Source: Pyrinomonadaceae bacterium (GTDB lineage Bacteria; Acidobacteriota; Blastocatellia; Pyrinomonadales; Pyrinomonadaceae). Taken from it: DNA of 64,000 nucleotides. The notes below the pieces were generated by a model, which did not search any database, was not told the origin of the DNA, and worked only from the letters and a program-made list of their open reading frames with translations. The translations under genes were made by a program, and so were the position numbers. The stretch is from positions 62,001-126,000 of the forward strand of contig JAJTWY010000005.1 of NCBI GenBank assembly GCA_021463165.1, in the 5' to 3' direction. Positions 1 to 8,359 of the stretch are shown piece by piece (position 1 is the stretch's first letter; every line of letters starts with the position of its first letter).

Positions 1-2
1 CG

Positions 3-698
3 GTCGCAGCCCAAGCCGGTGGCGCGGATCGGGTCGAGCTTTGCGACAATCTGATGGAAGGCGGCACGACCCCGAGTTTCGGGGCCATTGAGGTTGCACG
101 CGAGCTTCTTAGCATCAGACTGCATGTAATAATCCGTCCGCGTGGAGGCGATTTTCTTTATTCCGAACCTGAATTTGAGATCATGAAACGCGATATCGAT
201 GCAGCGAAACGGCTTGGTGCCGACGGGGTTGTCATTGGAATGCTTGCTGCCGACGGTAGGATTGATATCGCAAGAACCAAGGAACTGACCGACCTGGCCA
301 GACCAATGTCAGTCACGTTTCATCGGGCCTTCGATGTTTGCCGAGACGCGTTCAAGGCAGTTGATCAGCTTGCGGAGATCGGTGTTGACCGCATTTTGAC
401 CTCGGGCCAGGAGGCGACCGCCGTCGAAGGCCTGGATCTTCTCACCGGCCTGGTGAAACACGCGGCTGACCGTATCACGATCATTGCATGCGGCAATCTG
501 AACGAGCGAAATATCAGCAGAGTCATTACCTCTACCGGTGTGAAAGAAGTTCACTTTACCGCATTCAGTCAGGTTGCAAGCGATATGAGCTATCGTAATG
601 AGCGTGTCTTTATGGGCGGCACACTTCGCCCGCCTGAGTACTCTCGCTCCGTTACCGATGCGAAGATCGTTCAGCGCGTCGTCGAGGCCGCACGTTGA
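3..698 (+). CDS. cutC: CutC-family protein, 5' end cut by window edge
   Basis: The open frame runs from the first bases of the window, so the true start lies upstream. The visible N-terminus contains GGADRVELCDNLMEGGTTPS, the signature of the CutC TIM-barrel family, and 'HRAFDVC' and 'ILTSGQ' follow as in that family. CutC was named for copper homeostasis in E. coli, but its biochemical role is still debated. It is presumed cytoplasmic. About 231 residues are visible of a usual 240-250, so only a few N-terminal residues are missing. The first internal ATG (position 54) falls inside the conserved signature and cannot be the true start. The gene ends 3 bases before the convergent VOC gene. Confidence 0.9.
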   Translation, partial: VAAQAGGADRVELCDNLMEGGTTPSFGAIEVARELLSIRLHVIIRPRGGDFLYSEPEFEIMKRDIDAAKRLGADGVVIGMLAADGRIDIARTKELTDLARPMSVTFHRAFDVCRDAFKAVDQLAEIGVDRILTSGQEATAVEGLDLLTGLVKHAADRITIIACGNLNERNISRVITSTGVKEVHFTAFSQVASDMSYRNERVFMGGTLRPPEYSRSVTDAKIVQRVVEAAR

Positions 699-701
699 TC
701 T

Positions 702-1286
702 CTAGGCCCCGGCAAATTTTGCAAAGGCTCCGCGGATGGGCGAGACCGGTGCGTCGGGTCGATAAAATGATAGGAGTTCCATCTCATGTTTCCCGGCCCG
801 ATGATCTGCGAGCATCGAATCAGGTTCAAACTCCACCGCGACCGGGTTTGCGTAAAATGCGGTCTGCATGAATTCTGTGGCACTTTCCCCCGAGCCCAGA
901 AGGTCGACCTGGAATTCCATCTGATTGCCGTCAGGATCGGCATAGTACATCGAGATCGTGATCCCGTGGTGGACACACCAATAGGGCTTGATACCGTGTT
1001 CTTTTAGATAGGCATAGTTTTCGAGCAGTTCCCCAACCGAAGAAAGCGAGTAGCCGACGTGGTCAACCCCGATGGCATCGTGCTTCTCGGTTTCACTGCC
1101 ATCCGGTTGTAAGACTGACATATCAGCAAAGGCAAACCGGTGATGTTCGTCGTCGTATGTCAAAAAAGCCAAGGCTGGATTCTGGAATTGAACCCGTGCA
1201 TCGAAGACCTTTGCATACCAATCGAGCATTTGGTTGAATCGGCGCGTTCTGTAAACAATATGGGGGAATTTAGGCACAATGGACAT
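702..1286 (-). CDS. VOC-family (glyoxalase/extradiol dioxygenase-like) protein
   Basis: A 194-residue protein of the vicinal-oxygen-chelate fold. It has two beta-alpha-beta modules, with candidate metal ligands in the first strand (PHIVYRTRR), in the centre (GVDHVGYSL) and in the last strand (GNQMEFQVD). This arrangement resembles biphenyl-2,3-diol dioxygenase-type members that use a divalent metal. The substrate cannot be read from the sequence. I chose the ATG at 1286, giving MSIVPKFPHIVY, because a GGGAG ribosome-binding sequence lies about 7 bases upstream. The longer reading to 1343 adds a non-conserved leader. It is convergent with cutC and divergent from the glycosyltransferase gene, with a 124-base promoter region between them. 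Confidence 0.8.
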   Translation of the reverse strand: MSIVPKFPHIVYRTRRFNQMLDWYAKVFDARVQFQNPALAFLTYDDEHHRFAFADMSVLQPDGSETEKHDAIGVDHVGYSLSSVGELLENYAYLKEHGIKPYWCVHHGITISMYYADPDGNQMEFQVDLLGSGESATEFMQTAFYANPVAVEFEPDSMLADHRAGKHEMELLSFYRPDAPVSPIRGAFAKFAGA

Positions 1287-1410
1287 GGTTTTCTCCCGTG
1301 ACGGTATCTTGATAAACATAGTCGAATTCGTCCCGGCTGACAACCGCCGGATCGTACGACGTGCTTCGGATCGGAGAAAAGTGTAAATTAGTAGGTTCGT
1401 ATTTTAACTG

Positions 1411-2397
1411 ATGGAAGTTATTGATAAGCCAGATCCTGAACTTTCGCTCTTCCTCCCGGTCTTGGATGAGGAGGAGAACCTTCGGCCGATGCATGCCAAG
1501 ATCCAGTCTGCTCTCGCCGCGCTCGGCAAGTCGGCTGAGGTCATTTACGTCGACGACGGATCGACGGATCGATCCCTGGAAATTTTGAAGGACCTTGCAG
1601 CCTCGGACGACCGTGTGCGAGTTATTTCGCTACGAAGAAATTACGGCCAGACCGCGGCAATGTCGGCCGGGATCGACGCCGCGACGGGCGAGATCCTGAT
1701 ACCAATGGACGCCGATCTGCAAAATGATCCGGCCGATATTTCGCGGCTTCTTGACAAACTCAACGAGGGGTACGACGTCGTTTCCGGCTGGCGAAAGAAC
1801 CGGCAGGACAAGCTCGTTTCACGCAAGATCCCTTCGCAGATCGCAAACCGCATAATTTCATGGATCGGTGGTGTTCACCTTCACGATTACGGCTGTTCGC
1901 TAAAGGCCTATCGCCGAGATGTGATCCAGGACGTACGGCTTTACGGTGAAATGCACCGATTTATTCCGATCTATGCGTCGTGGGCCGGAGCCCGAGTCGC
2001 TGAGATCCCAGTTGATCACCATGCCCGTACGATGGGCAAATCAAAATACGGCATTTCGCGTACTATCAAGGTCATATTCGACCTGATGACTATCAAGTTC
2101 ATGGCGTCGTATCAGACCAAGCCGATCTACGTTTTTGGTACGTTCGGCATGCTTGCTTTTGCGGCTTCGATCCTCGCGGGGCTTTATGCGGTCTTTATGA
2201 AAGCCGCAAATCTTATAGGCTTGCCGCAATTCCATGCTGATTTTGTCGAAACTCCGCTGCCCGTGCTCAGCATCGTGATGTTCGCGATCTCGATACAATT
2301 CTTTTTGATGGGTCTGCTCGCTGAGTTGCTCGTCCGCACTTATCACGAATCTCAGGACAAGGCGATCTATGCGGTGCGGGAGAAGATCGGCTTCTAA
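1411..2397 (+). CDS. GT2-family polyprenol-phosphate glycosyltransferase (DPM1/GtrB/ArnC-like)
   Basis: A 328-residue membrane-anchored glycosyltransferase. The N-terminal GT-A domain shows LSLFLPVLDEEENL, the nucleotide-binding VDDGSTDRS and the metal-binding DADLQNDP. After about residue 230 come two long hydrophobic helices (YVFGTFGMLAFAASILAGLY and a second near LSIVMFAISIQFFLMGLLAE), as in enzymes that load a sugar onto undecaprenyl/polyprenyl phosphate at the inner face of the cytoplasmic membrane. The transferred sugar is unknown. The neighbouring asparagine synthetase follows on the same strand, an arrangement common in cell-surface polysaccharide loci, but no other such genes adjoin. 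Transcribed from the region shared with the VOC gene. Confidence 0.88.
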   Translation: MEVIDKPDPELSLFLPVLDEEENLRPMHAKIQSALAALGKSAEVIYVDDGSTDRSLEILKDLAASDDRVRVISLRRNYGQTAAMSAGIDAATGEILIPMDADLQNDPADISRLLDKLNEGYDVVSGWRKNRQDKLVSRKIPSQIANRIISWIGGVHLHDYGCSLKAYRRDVIQDVRLYGEMHRFIPIYASWAGARVAEIPVDHHARTMGKSKYGISRTIKVIFDLMTIKFMASYQTKPIYVFGTFGMLAFAASILAGLYAVFMKAANLIGLPQFHADFVETPLPVLSIVMFAISIQFFLMGLLAELLVRTYHESQDKAIYAVREKIGF

Positions 2398-2403
2398 TGG
2401 AGC

Positions 2404-2502
2404 GCGGACACGTTTGTCCGCATCGGCCGACGCTTTGCCGGCTGTTACCATACAGCAGTATCATTCGCCGGAGGAACCGGCGATGCGGACATGACTGTCC
2501 GA
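2404..2502. repeat. Cluster of three short hairpins between GT2 and asnB
   Basis: Two near-identical palindromes, GCGGACA-4 nt-TGTCCGC (2404-2421) and GCGGACA-4 nt-TGTCCG (2486-2502), flank a third hairpin CGCCGG-5 nt-CCGGCG (2467-2483). This looks like a small intergenic repeat element of REP/MITE character. It could also attenuate read-through into asnB. No run of T follows, so it is not a classic terminator. Confidence 0.55.
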
Positions 2503-2511
2503 CTCCATTCT

Positions 2512-4437
2512 ATGTGCGGAATCGCCGGTTGGATAAACCTCGAACAACCTAGCGCAAAAGACCACAGCGAGGCGGTGCTGCATTTGATGTGCGAACGGAT
2601 CGTGCATCGCGGGCCCAATTCTGAGGGGTTGTGGCTCGATGAAACGGTCGCGTTGGGCATGCGGCGGTTGTCGATCATTGATCTGCACACTGGAAACCAG
2701 CCTGTTTTTAATGAGGACAAGTCGGTCGTCGTCATGATGAACGGCGAGCTCTATAACTATCGCGAGGTTCGCGAAGAACTCGAAAAGAAAGGCCACAAAT
2801 TCATTACCAAGTCCGACACTGAGATATTGCCGCATCTCTACGACGAATACGGCGAGGACCTGTTAGATCACGTCAATGGAATGTACGCGTTTTCGCTGTG
2901 GGACACACGAAAGAAAAAGCTGATCATCGCCCGCGACCGCTTTGGCGAAAAACCGCTGTATTACGGCACTTTCGATGGCAAACTTCTCTGGGCCTCCGAG
3001 CCAAAAGCGATCCTCGCTAATCGGGCAGTGAAGCCGCAAATCAACCTCGACGCGCTTCAAAAATACTTGAGTTACGACTACGTTCCTGCGCCGCACTCGA
3101 TCTACAAAGGCATCTCAAAACTCCCGGCTGCTCACATAATGGTCGTCGAAAACGGTGAAGTGCGAATTCGACGATATTGGAATATGTCCTGGTCAGAACC
3201 GGGAGCAGTAGCGACCGGGTTCAACGGGAGCGGTGGACTTGGTTCGATAGAACAAGAAGCCGCCAAACTCCGCGACCTTCTATCGGACGCCGTCCGAATG
3301 CGGCTCGTTGCCGACGTGCCGCTCGGTGTTTTGCTTTCCGGCGGGATCGACTCGTCAACGGTCGCGGCTTTTGCGACGCGGCATGCGACCGAGACTGTGA
3401 AGACCTTTTCGATCGGCTTTACCGAAGATTCATTTGACGAATCAAAATACGCCCGTCAGGTCGCCAAACATCTCGGCACCGACCATCACGAGGAGATCTT
3501 AAGCGTTGCAAAGGCCGCCGAGTTGATCGAGGAGATCGGTTCTTGGCTCGACGAACCCCTTTCGGACGGCTCGTTGATACCAACGTACCTGTTGTCGCGG
3601 TTTGTTCGTAAGCATGTAACGGTGGCTCTGGGGGGCGACGGCGGCGACGAGCTATTTGCCGGCTACCCGATGTATTATGGGCACAAAGTCGCCGCTCTGT
3701 ATAAGAAGGTGCCCGCCCTTGTTCGTTCAGGCCTGGTCGAGCCGCTGGTACGGTCCCTGCCGGTTTCGACAAAGAATCTTTCTTTCGAATACCGCGCCAA
3801 ACGCTTTGTTCGGTCGTCGAGTTACGACACGATCACACGGCATCATTCCTGGTTTGGCTCGTTCACACGCGACGAGAAGGAGAAGCTGCTCAGCCGCGAC
3901 GTGCTAAACGATTCAAACAGTGATATTTATGCCGACGCACGTGAGATGTTGAGCCTCTGCGATGCAGAGAACGAGATCGAGCAGATGCAGTTTCTCGACA
4001 TCAACTTCTACATGGCCGAGGATATCCTGACCAAGGTCGATCGGGCGGCGATGTCGGTCAGCCTCGAGACGCGAGCACCGTTCCTCGACCCGCGTGTCGG
4101 TCAGTTCGCCGCAGCGCTGCCGCTCGACTACAAGCTAAAGGGGAGAAACGGGAAATACATCCTCAAGAAGGCTGTCGAGGGCCTGCTACCCGCTTATATT
4201 CTTTACCGCTCAAAGAAAGGTTTCGGCATTCCGATCGCCGAATGGCTGAAGGGAAGGCTCAATCCGCTGATGCACGACCTGCTCGATCCGAAGCGACTAA
4301 GAGAACAGGGGCTTTTCAACGGCAACTACGTTCAGGAACTGATCACCGAACACGAAAACGGCTCCGCAAGCCATCACAAGCAGCTTTGGACGCTGCTTGT
4401 TTTTCAGCTTTGGCACGATCGGTTTTTGAAAGGCTGA
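2512..4437 (+). CDS. asnB: Asparagine synthetase B (glutamine-hydrolysing)
   Basis: A 641-residue enzyme that makes asparagine from aspartate, ATP and glutamine. The N-terminal class II glutaminase domain needs cysteine as residue 2. The ATG at 2512 gives MCGIAGWINL, so I chose it over the upstream in-frame ATG at 2491. The N-terminal domain shows RGPNSEG and MNGELYNY. The C-terminal synthetase domain has the PP-loop LLSGGIDSST near residue 275, then ALGGDGGDELFAGYP and VDRAAMSVSLETRAPFLDP. The length matches the roughly 630-residue asnB forms found beside surface-polysaccharide genes. The catalytic residues I can recognise are present. The hairpin cluster lies directly upstream. Confidence 0.95.
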   Translation: MCGIAGWINLEQPSAKDHSEAVLHLMCERIVHRGPNSEGLWLDETVALGMRRLSIIDLHTGNQPVFNEDKSVVVMMNGELYNYREVREELEKKGHKFITKSDTEILPHLYDEYGEDLLDHVNGMYAFSLWDTRKKKLIIARDRFGEKPLYYGTFDGKLLWASEPKAILANRAVKPQINLDALQKYLSYDYVPAPHSIYKGISKLPAAHIMVVENGEVRIRRYWNMSWSEPGAVATGFNGSGGLGSIEQEAAKLRDLLSDAVRMRLVADVPLGVLLSGGIDSSTVAAFATRHATETVKTFSIGFTEDSFDESKYARQVAKHLGTDHHEEILSVAKAAELIEEIGSWLDEPLSDGSLIPTYLLSRFVRKHVTVALGGDGGDELFAGYPMYYGHKVAALYKKVPALVRSGLVEPLVRSLPVSTKNLSFEYRAKRFVRSSSYDTITRHHSWFGSFTRDEKEKLLSRDVLNDSNSDIYADAREMLSLCDAENEIEQMQFLDINFYMAEDILTKVDRAAMSVSLETRAPFLDPRVGQFAAALPLDYKLKGRNGKYILKKAVEGLLPAYILYRSKKGFGIPIAEWLKGRLNPLMHDLLDPKRLREQGLFNGNYVQELITEHENGSASHHKQLWTLLVFQLWHDRFLKG

Positions 4438-4530
4438 CCGAGACCGACCCACCCGCTTTCGCTGAACAAAACGGCCTTCTGCAATAGAACGCGGTTAGTG
4501 GATAGGCCACAGTTTCGTTATTATCTTTCT

Positions 4531-5481
4531 ATGGCTACTCTTTACCCGGAGATCGAACCTTTTGACACAGGCATGTATGTCGTGTCGGACATTCATACCA
4601 TCTATTACGAGCGCGTCGGCAATCCGAACGGGGTCCCCGTCGTTTTCCTGCACGGTGGGCCGGGCGGTGGCTTGATACCGCTATATCGACAGTTCTTCGA
4701 CCCGTCGGTTTATCAGGTTATTCTGTTCGACCAGCGCGGCGCGGGCAGATCGACGCCTCATGCCGAATTGCGTGAGAATACAACTTGGGACCTGATAAAG
4801 GACATCGAGTTGCTGCGCAGTAAGTTCGGCATCGATAGATGGTACGTGTTCGGCGGCTCCTGGGGTTCGACGCTCAGTTTGGCATATGCCGTTACGCATC
4901 CTGACAGGTGCCTGGGTTTGATACTCCGTGGAATATTTCTTACCCGGAAGAAGGAGTTGCAATGGTTTTATCAATACGGGGCCTCGGAGATATTCCCCGA
5001 TTTCTGGGAGCGATATCGCGACGAGATACCCGAGGATGAACGCGGCGATTTTATTACCGCGTATTATAAGCGTCTGACCAGCGATGACGAAAAGATCAGG
5101 CTCTCGGCCGCGCGTGCTTGGAGCGTTTGGGAGGGATCGACCTCGAAACTCTACCCCGACAAAGGTCTGATGGAGCATTGGGAAGGCGAGCACGAGGCCC
5201 TCAGCCTTGCTCGCATCGAGTGTCATTATTTTATGAACAATTCGTTCTTCCCTACAGAGAACTACCTGATCGAGAACGTCGACAAGATCCGTCACATCCC
5301 GACCGTGATAGTTCAGGGCCGGTACGATGTTGTGTGCCCGATAACTTCTGCCTGGGAGCTGCATCGTGCGTTTCCTGAAGCTGAGTTGATCGTCATTCCG
5401 GACGCCGGCCACTCAGTCTCTGAGAAGGGAATATCGTCGGCCCTCGTAGATGCGATGGAACGCTTCAAGACGAGACACTGA
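4531..5481 (+). CDS. pip: Proline iminopeptidase (peptidase family S33)
   Basis: A 316-residue alpha/beta hydrolase that removes N-terminal proline from peptides. It shows the oxyanion motif FLHGGPGGG (about residue 40), DQRGAGRS, the nucleophile elbow GGSWGSTLS with Ser about 110, the acid in QGRYDVVCP (about 263) and the catalytic His in DAGHSVSE (about 292). These follow the Neisseria-type Pip closely over the whole length. The ATG at 4531 gives MATLYPEIEPF, which lines up with family N-termini. A GTG at 4498 would add 11 unsupported residues. Presumably cytoplasmic, since no signal peptide is seen. It lies 93 bases after asnB and is probably independently expressed. Confidence 0.9.
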   Translation: MATLYPEIEPFDTGMYVVSDIHTIYYERVGNPNGVPVVFLHGGPGGGLIPLYRQFFDPSVYQVILFDQRGAGRSTPHAELRENTTWDLIKDIELLRSKFGIDRWYVFGGSWGSTLSLAYAVTHPDRCLGLILRGIFLTRKKELQWFYQYGASEIFPDFWERYRDEIPEDERGDFITAYYKRLTSDDEKIRLSAARAWSVWEGSTSKLYPDKGLMEHWEGEHEALSLARIECHYFMNNSFFPTENYLIENVDKIRHIPTVIVQGRYDVVCPITSAWELHRAFPEAELIVIPDAGHSVSEKGISSALVDAMERFKTRH

Positions 5482-5558
5482 AACTTTTACGTCAAAAACC
5501 GCTGCGGATAGGTTAATATTGAGTCGGAATTCTTATTTTGTTCGCCAGGTGACCGATT

Positions 5559-5825
5559 ATGTTTGGACTAGGAACAACAGAAATTATCCTCATCGTCGTG
5601 GTGCTTTTCCTGCTTTTTGGCGCAACGCGATTGCCGCAGCTTGCCAAATCGCTGGGCCAGTCGCGAAAGGCTTTTAAGGATGGTATGCGCGAAGCCGAGG
5701 AAGAAGAAAAAGCCGAAGAGCAGCAGCGGCTCGCAAATGCACAGGCCCCCCAGATCAGCCAGATCGGCGATGAGGCATTAGTGGAAGAATTGCGTCGGCG
5801 TACGGAAGCTAAGACGAGCTTGTGA
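5559..5825 (+). CDS. tatA: Sec-independent translocase component TatA/TatE
   Basis: An 88-residue protein with the TatA pattern: a very short N-terminus, a single membrane helix (EIILIVVVLFLLF), the FGATRLPQLAKSLGQSRKAFK hinge and amphipathic helix, and a charged tail rich in Glu and Lys. TatA oligomers form the pore for folded proteins carrying twin-arginine signals. An AGGTGA ribosome-binding sequence sits about 8 bases before the ATG. tatB and tatC are not in this window. Located 77 bases downstream of pip. Confidence 0.92.
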   Translation: MFGLGTTEIILIVVVLFLLFGATRLPQLAKSLGQSRKAFKDGMREAEEEEKAEEQQRLANAQAPQISQIGDEALVEELRRRTEAKTSL

Positions 5826-5914
5826 AGAATCGGCTTGGCTATAGCGAAGAACCGATCGAGATCAGTTAAGGGTAGTGTCGAACTTAGCTAGCTACGGGGG
5901 TATCCTGGGTCCAT

Positions 5915-6709
5915 CTAGGCCTTTTCTCCACTCAGCAGCGTTACCTTCACAGAAAATCGAAAAGACATTGTGCCGTCTTCGGCATCGATCATATGAGCGA
6001 GACGGTCAGTGACTCTCTTTTTCTCATCTTCTTCCATGGTCACAAGCCATATCGGCAGTAGAAAATCGGCAACAAGAGGTGACTCGACAAAGGCCCTGCC
6101 GTTGTCGTATTCGAACTGCTCGTTCGCGACCTCGGTATTTATATTCACGAGTCCGGCGTTTTCTGCGATCTCGACCAGCCGAGACGTCGTCGGGATCGCT
6201 TCGATCAGTTTTTGCACCGTTTCTGCTTGATCTGGTATCTCCTCATTGAAGATCGTTTCCCAGAGAAGCGAGAAGACCTCCCCGAAGCTGCCCGCGGAGG
6301 GCAGAAAGACCGCGACGTCGCCGCCCGTCCTCGCTACCCGAACTGCATTCTCGACAAATTCTTCGATCTCCGACGGCGGAACAAAGCTCGCGTCCGCCAA
6401 TACTGCATCGAACGCGTCATCCTCGAACCGTATGATTGAAAAATCGACCGACGATCGTATGGCCGCGGCCTTGTCTTGGGCGATAGTCAGAGTCTCAATG
6501 TTTTCACACGTCGCAAAGATATCGGTCTTATCGCCGAACCGCTCGCATACCGCCATCGCGTGGTGGCCGGTACCAGCGTTGATATAAAGCAGATTTTCCG
6601 AGTCGCTCAGGTCAAAATGTTTGTCGACGAGCTCTGTAAAACGCTTGGTCCATTCGTCGTTGATATAAAGATCGCGAATGAACGCGAGCTCCTTTTCGGT
6701 CTTTGCCAT
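5915..6709 (-). CDS. Class I SAM-dependent methyltransferase-like protein
   Basis: About 264 residues. The centre has a Rossmann pattern typical of SAM-binding methyltransferases: LLYINAGTGHHAMAVCE (motif I position), then an acidic strand end, FEDDAFDAVLADASFVPP (motif IV-like) and VRVARTGGDVAVFLPS. The glycine motif (NAGTGHH) is less canonical than GxGxG, and the acceptor is unknown. I start at MAKTEKEL (6709); MRFNEC at 6727 is possible. The open frame extends to 7315, but that part is low-complexity and antisense to the SDR gene, so I leave it out. Divergent from the SDR across about 170 bases. Confidence 0.7.
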   Translation of the reverse strand: MAKTEKELAFIRDLYINDEWTKRFTELVDKHFDLSDSENLLYINAGTGHHAMAVCERFGDKTDIFATCENIETLTIAQDKAAAIRSSVDFSIIRFEDDAFDAVLADASFVPPSEIEEFVENAVRVARTGGDVAVFLPSAGSFGEVFSLLWETIFNEEIPDQAETVQKLIEAIPTTSRLVEIAENAGLVNINTEVANEQFEYDNGRAFVESPLVADFLLPIWLVTMEEDEKKRVTDRLAHMIDAEDGTMSFRFSVKVTLLSGEKA

Positions 6710-6878
6710 ACATTCATTAAATCGCATCGGACGGTTGAAGTACAGTTGCGAAATTGCACATATAAGATGAGTAACAATAGATGCAACTGCGACGATACTG
6801 CTTCTTTGAATAGGTTGCTCGTTGGGTAGTGGATGAGTTGATAACGCGTGGTATCCTATCTGTCTTTTGGAAACTCTT

Positions 6879-7652
6879 ATGGGGAAAAACGTAAAAGAGC
6901 TATTTGACCTCACGGGTAGAACCGCCATCGTTACCGGTGGGTCGCGCGGGATAGGAAAAGAGATGGCCGAGGCATTGGGGGAAGCCGGGGCCAATTTGAT
7001 GTTGTGTGCGCGGCGTCGGGAATGGCTTGATGAAACGGTTGCGGAGTTCGGAGGACGCGGATTCAATGTGGTCGGCAAGGTCTGCGACGTTTCAAAACCT
7101 GATGAGGTCGAAGCGGTGGTGAATTCGACCGCGAAAAGGTTTGGGGCGGTCGATATCCTCGTGAACAACGCCGGAATATCTTGGGGGGCGATGCCCGAGG
7201 AAATGACGCTCGAACAGTGGCAGAAAGTTATTGACGTGAATCTGACGGGCTGTTTCCTGATGGCACAAGCTGCCGGCCGCCGAATGCTCGAACAAGGTAG
7301 AGGCTCGATCATCAATATTGCATCGATCGCCGGGATGACCTCGTCGGCAAACGGTCCCTTCTACGCCGGTTACGCCGCCAGCAAGGCCGGGCTGATCGGT
7401 TTGACCAGGGAACTTGCGGCGAGCTGGGGAAGGCGTGGCATAAGGGTGAACGCGATCGCGCCCGGTTTCTTTCACTCGCGTCTGGCCGATGCTGTGATCG
7501 ATATTTATGAACGTTCGATCCAGGAAAACAACGTCATCCCGCGTGTCGGGGAAGAGGGTGAGCTCAAAGGCATCACCGTCTTTCTGGCATCCGACGCTTC
7601 GAGTTATGTGACCGGCCAAACGATCGTTGTCGATGGCGGGATGACAGTTTAG
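6879..7652 (+). CDS. Short-chain dehydrogenase/reductase (classical SDR)
   Basis: A 257-residue NAD(P)-dependent oxidoreductase. It shows the cofactor motif TGGSRGIG, the structural NNAG, the catalytic Ser (NIASIAG) with YAASK, and the C-terminal NAIAPGFF and TGQTIVVDGG. ARRR after the second strand suggests NADP(H) preference. The gluconate 5-dehydrogenase/FabG-like subgroup is likely, but the substrate is not readable. The ATG at 6879 is preceded by TTTTGGAAA; a TTG at 6867 is the alternative. Confidence 0.9.
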   Translation: MGKNVKELFDLTGRTAIVTGGSRGIGKEMAEALGEAGANLMLCARRREWLDETVAEFGGRGFNVVGKVCDVSKPDEVEAVVNSTAKRFGAVDILVNNAGISWGAMPEEMTLEQWQKVIDVNLTGCFLMAQAAGRRMLEQGRGSIINIASIAGMTSSANGPFYAGYAASKAGLIGLTRELAASWGRRGIRVNAIAPGFFHSRLADAVIDIYERSIQENNVIPRVGEEGELKGITVFLASDASSYVTGQTIVVDGGMTV

Positions 7653-7729
7653 GGTAGGCGTCAACCGGGCCGTTCTTTTGGAACGCATTCGTCGAAGTTC
7701 CAAGCTCGTTCGTTGCTTCCCGTGGGTTA

Positions 7730-8359
7730 TCAACAAAACAGGAATTCGCCAAATACCTCCGGCACGTGAAAGTTGGGACGGTCAGTCTTTGTAGGACGCC
7801 AGGCGAGATACCCGCGGGTCTCGCCGGAACCGACGCAGCGGAAGATATTGCCTAGCCATACGTCTCCGACTTTTGGACGTCTTTCGAAAGCGGTCCAAGG
7901 TATCTTCATTACCATTATGACACGGTCTGGCTGGATACTTGCCGCGACCGTAATACCGGACGCATATTCGACATCGGTCACCCGATCTCCGGTCGCATTC
8001 GAGATCACGAGGTCGACCCACTCACCGGTTGGTGCAACCTCGAATTCGAAATAGCGATCGGGTTGATTTGCATCATGGGTGATGAAGAGCTCGCACACAT
8101 CCCTGTTCCAGAGGCCGAGCGTCTTTTGCGATGTGTCCGGCGCGTCGCTGACAACGAGTGGTTCGTTTTGGGACACGTCGTATCGGATGTGGAGCGCAGT
8201 TCTGGTCCAAAGGAGGCCTGCCTCAAAATGGCGGCTTGTCGGTGCGGTTTCACCGGACCAGTATTGTCCGACGGTGATCGGTTCGGCTAGCTCCCATTCG
8301 TCAGCACTCAGGTCGGAGATATCCAGATCCCGGTCGATGTGATTGATATTGAGTCTCAT
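7730..8359 (-). CDS. Carbohydrate-binding-like protein (CBM9-like)
   Basis: A 209-residue all-beta protein resembling the CBM9/DOMON-like family often annotated 'carbohydrate family 9 binding domain-like'. Features seen are ALHIRYDVSQNEP, WNRDVCELFI, RYFEFEVAPTGEWVDL, MVMKIPWTAF and GDVWLGNIFRC. No signal peptide is visible, so it may be intracellular or exported with a partner. Its ATG overlaps the stop of the upstream DUF2156 gene (ATGA), so the two are translated as an operon. Function is unknown beyond the fold. Confidence 0.65.
   Translation of the reverse strand: MRLNINHIDRDLDISDLSADEWELAEPITVGQYWSGETAPTSRHFEAGLLWTRTALHIRYDVSQNEPLVVSDAPDTSQKTLGLWNRDVCELFITHDANQPDRYFEFEVAPTGEWVDLVISNATGDRVTDVEYASGITVAASIQPDRVIMVMKIPWTAFERRPKVGDVWLGNIFRCVGSGETRGYLAWRPTKTDRPNFHVPEVFGEFLFC

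Noticed and set aside
6710..7315. The 200-residue N-terminal extension of the methyltransferase frame
   Set aside because: It is Ser/Pro-rich without motifs and antisense to the well-supported SDR gene. The conserved methyltransferase begins at 6709.
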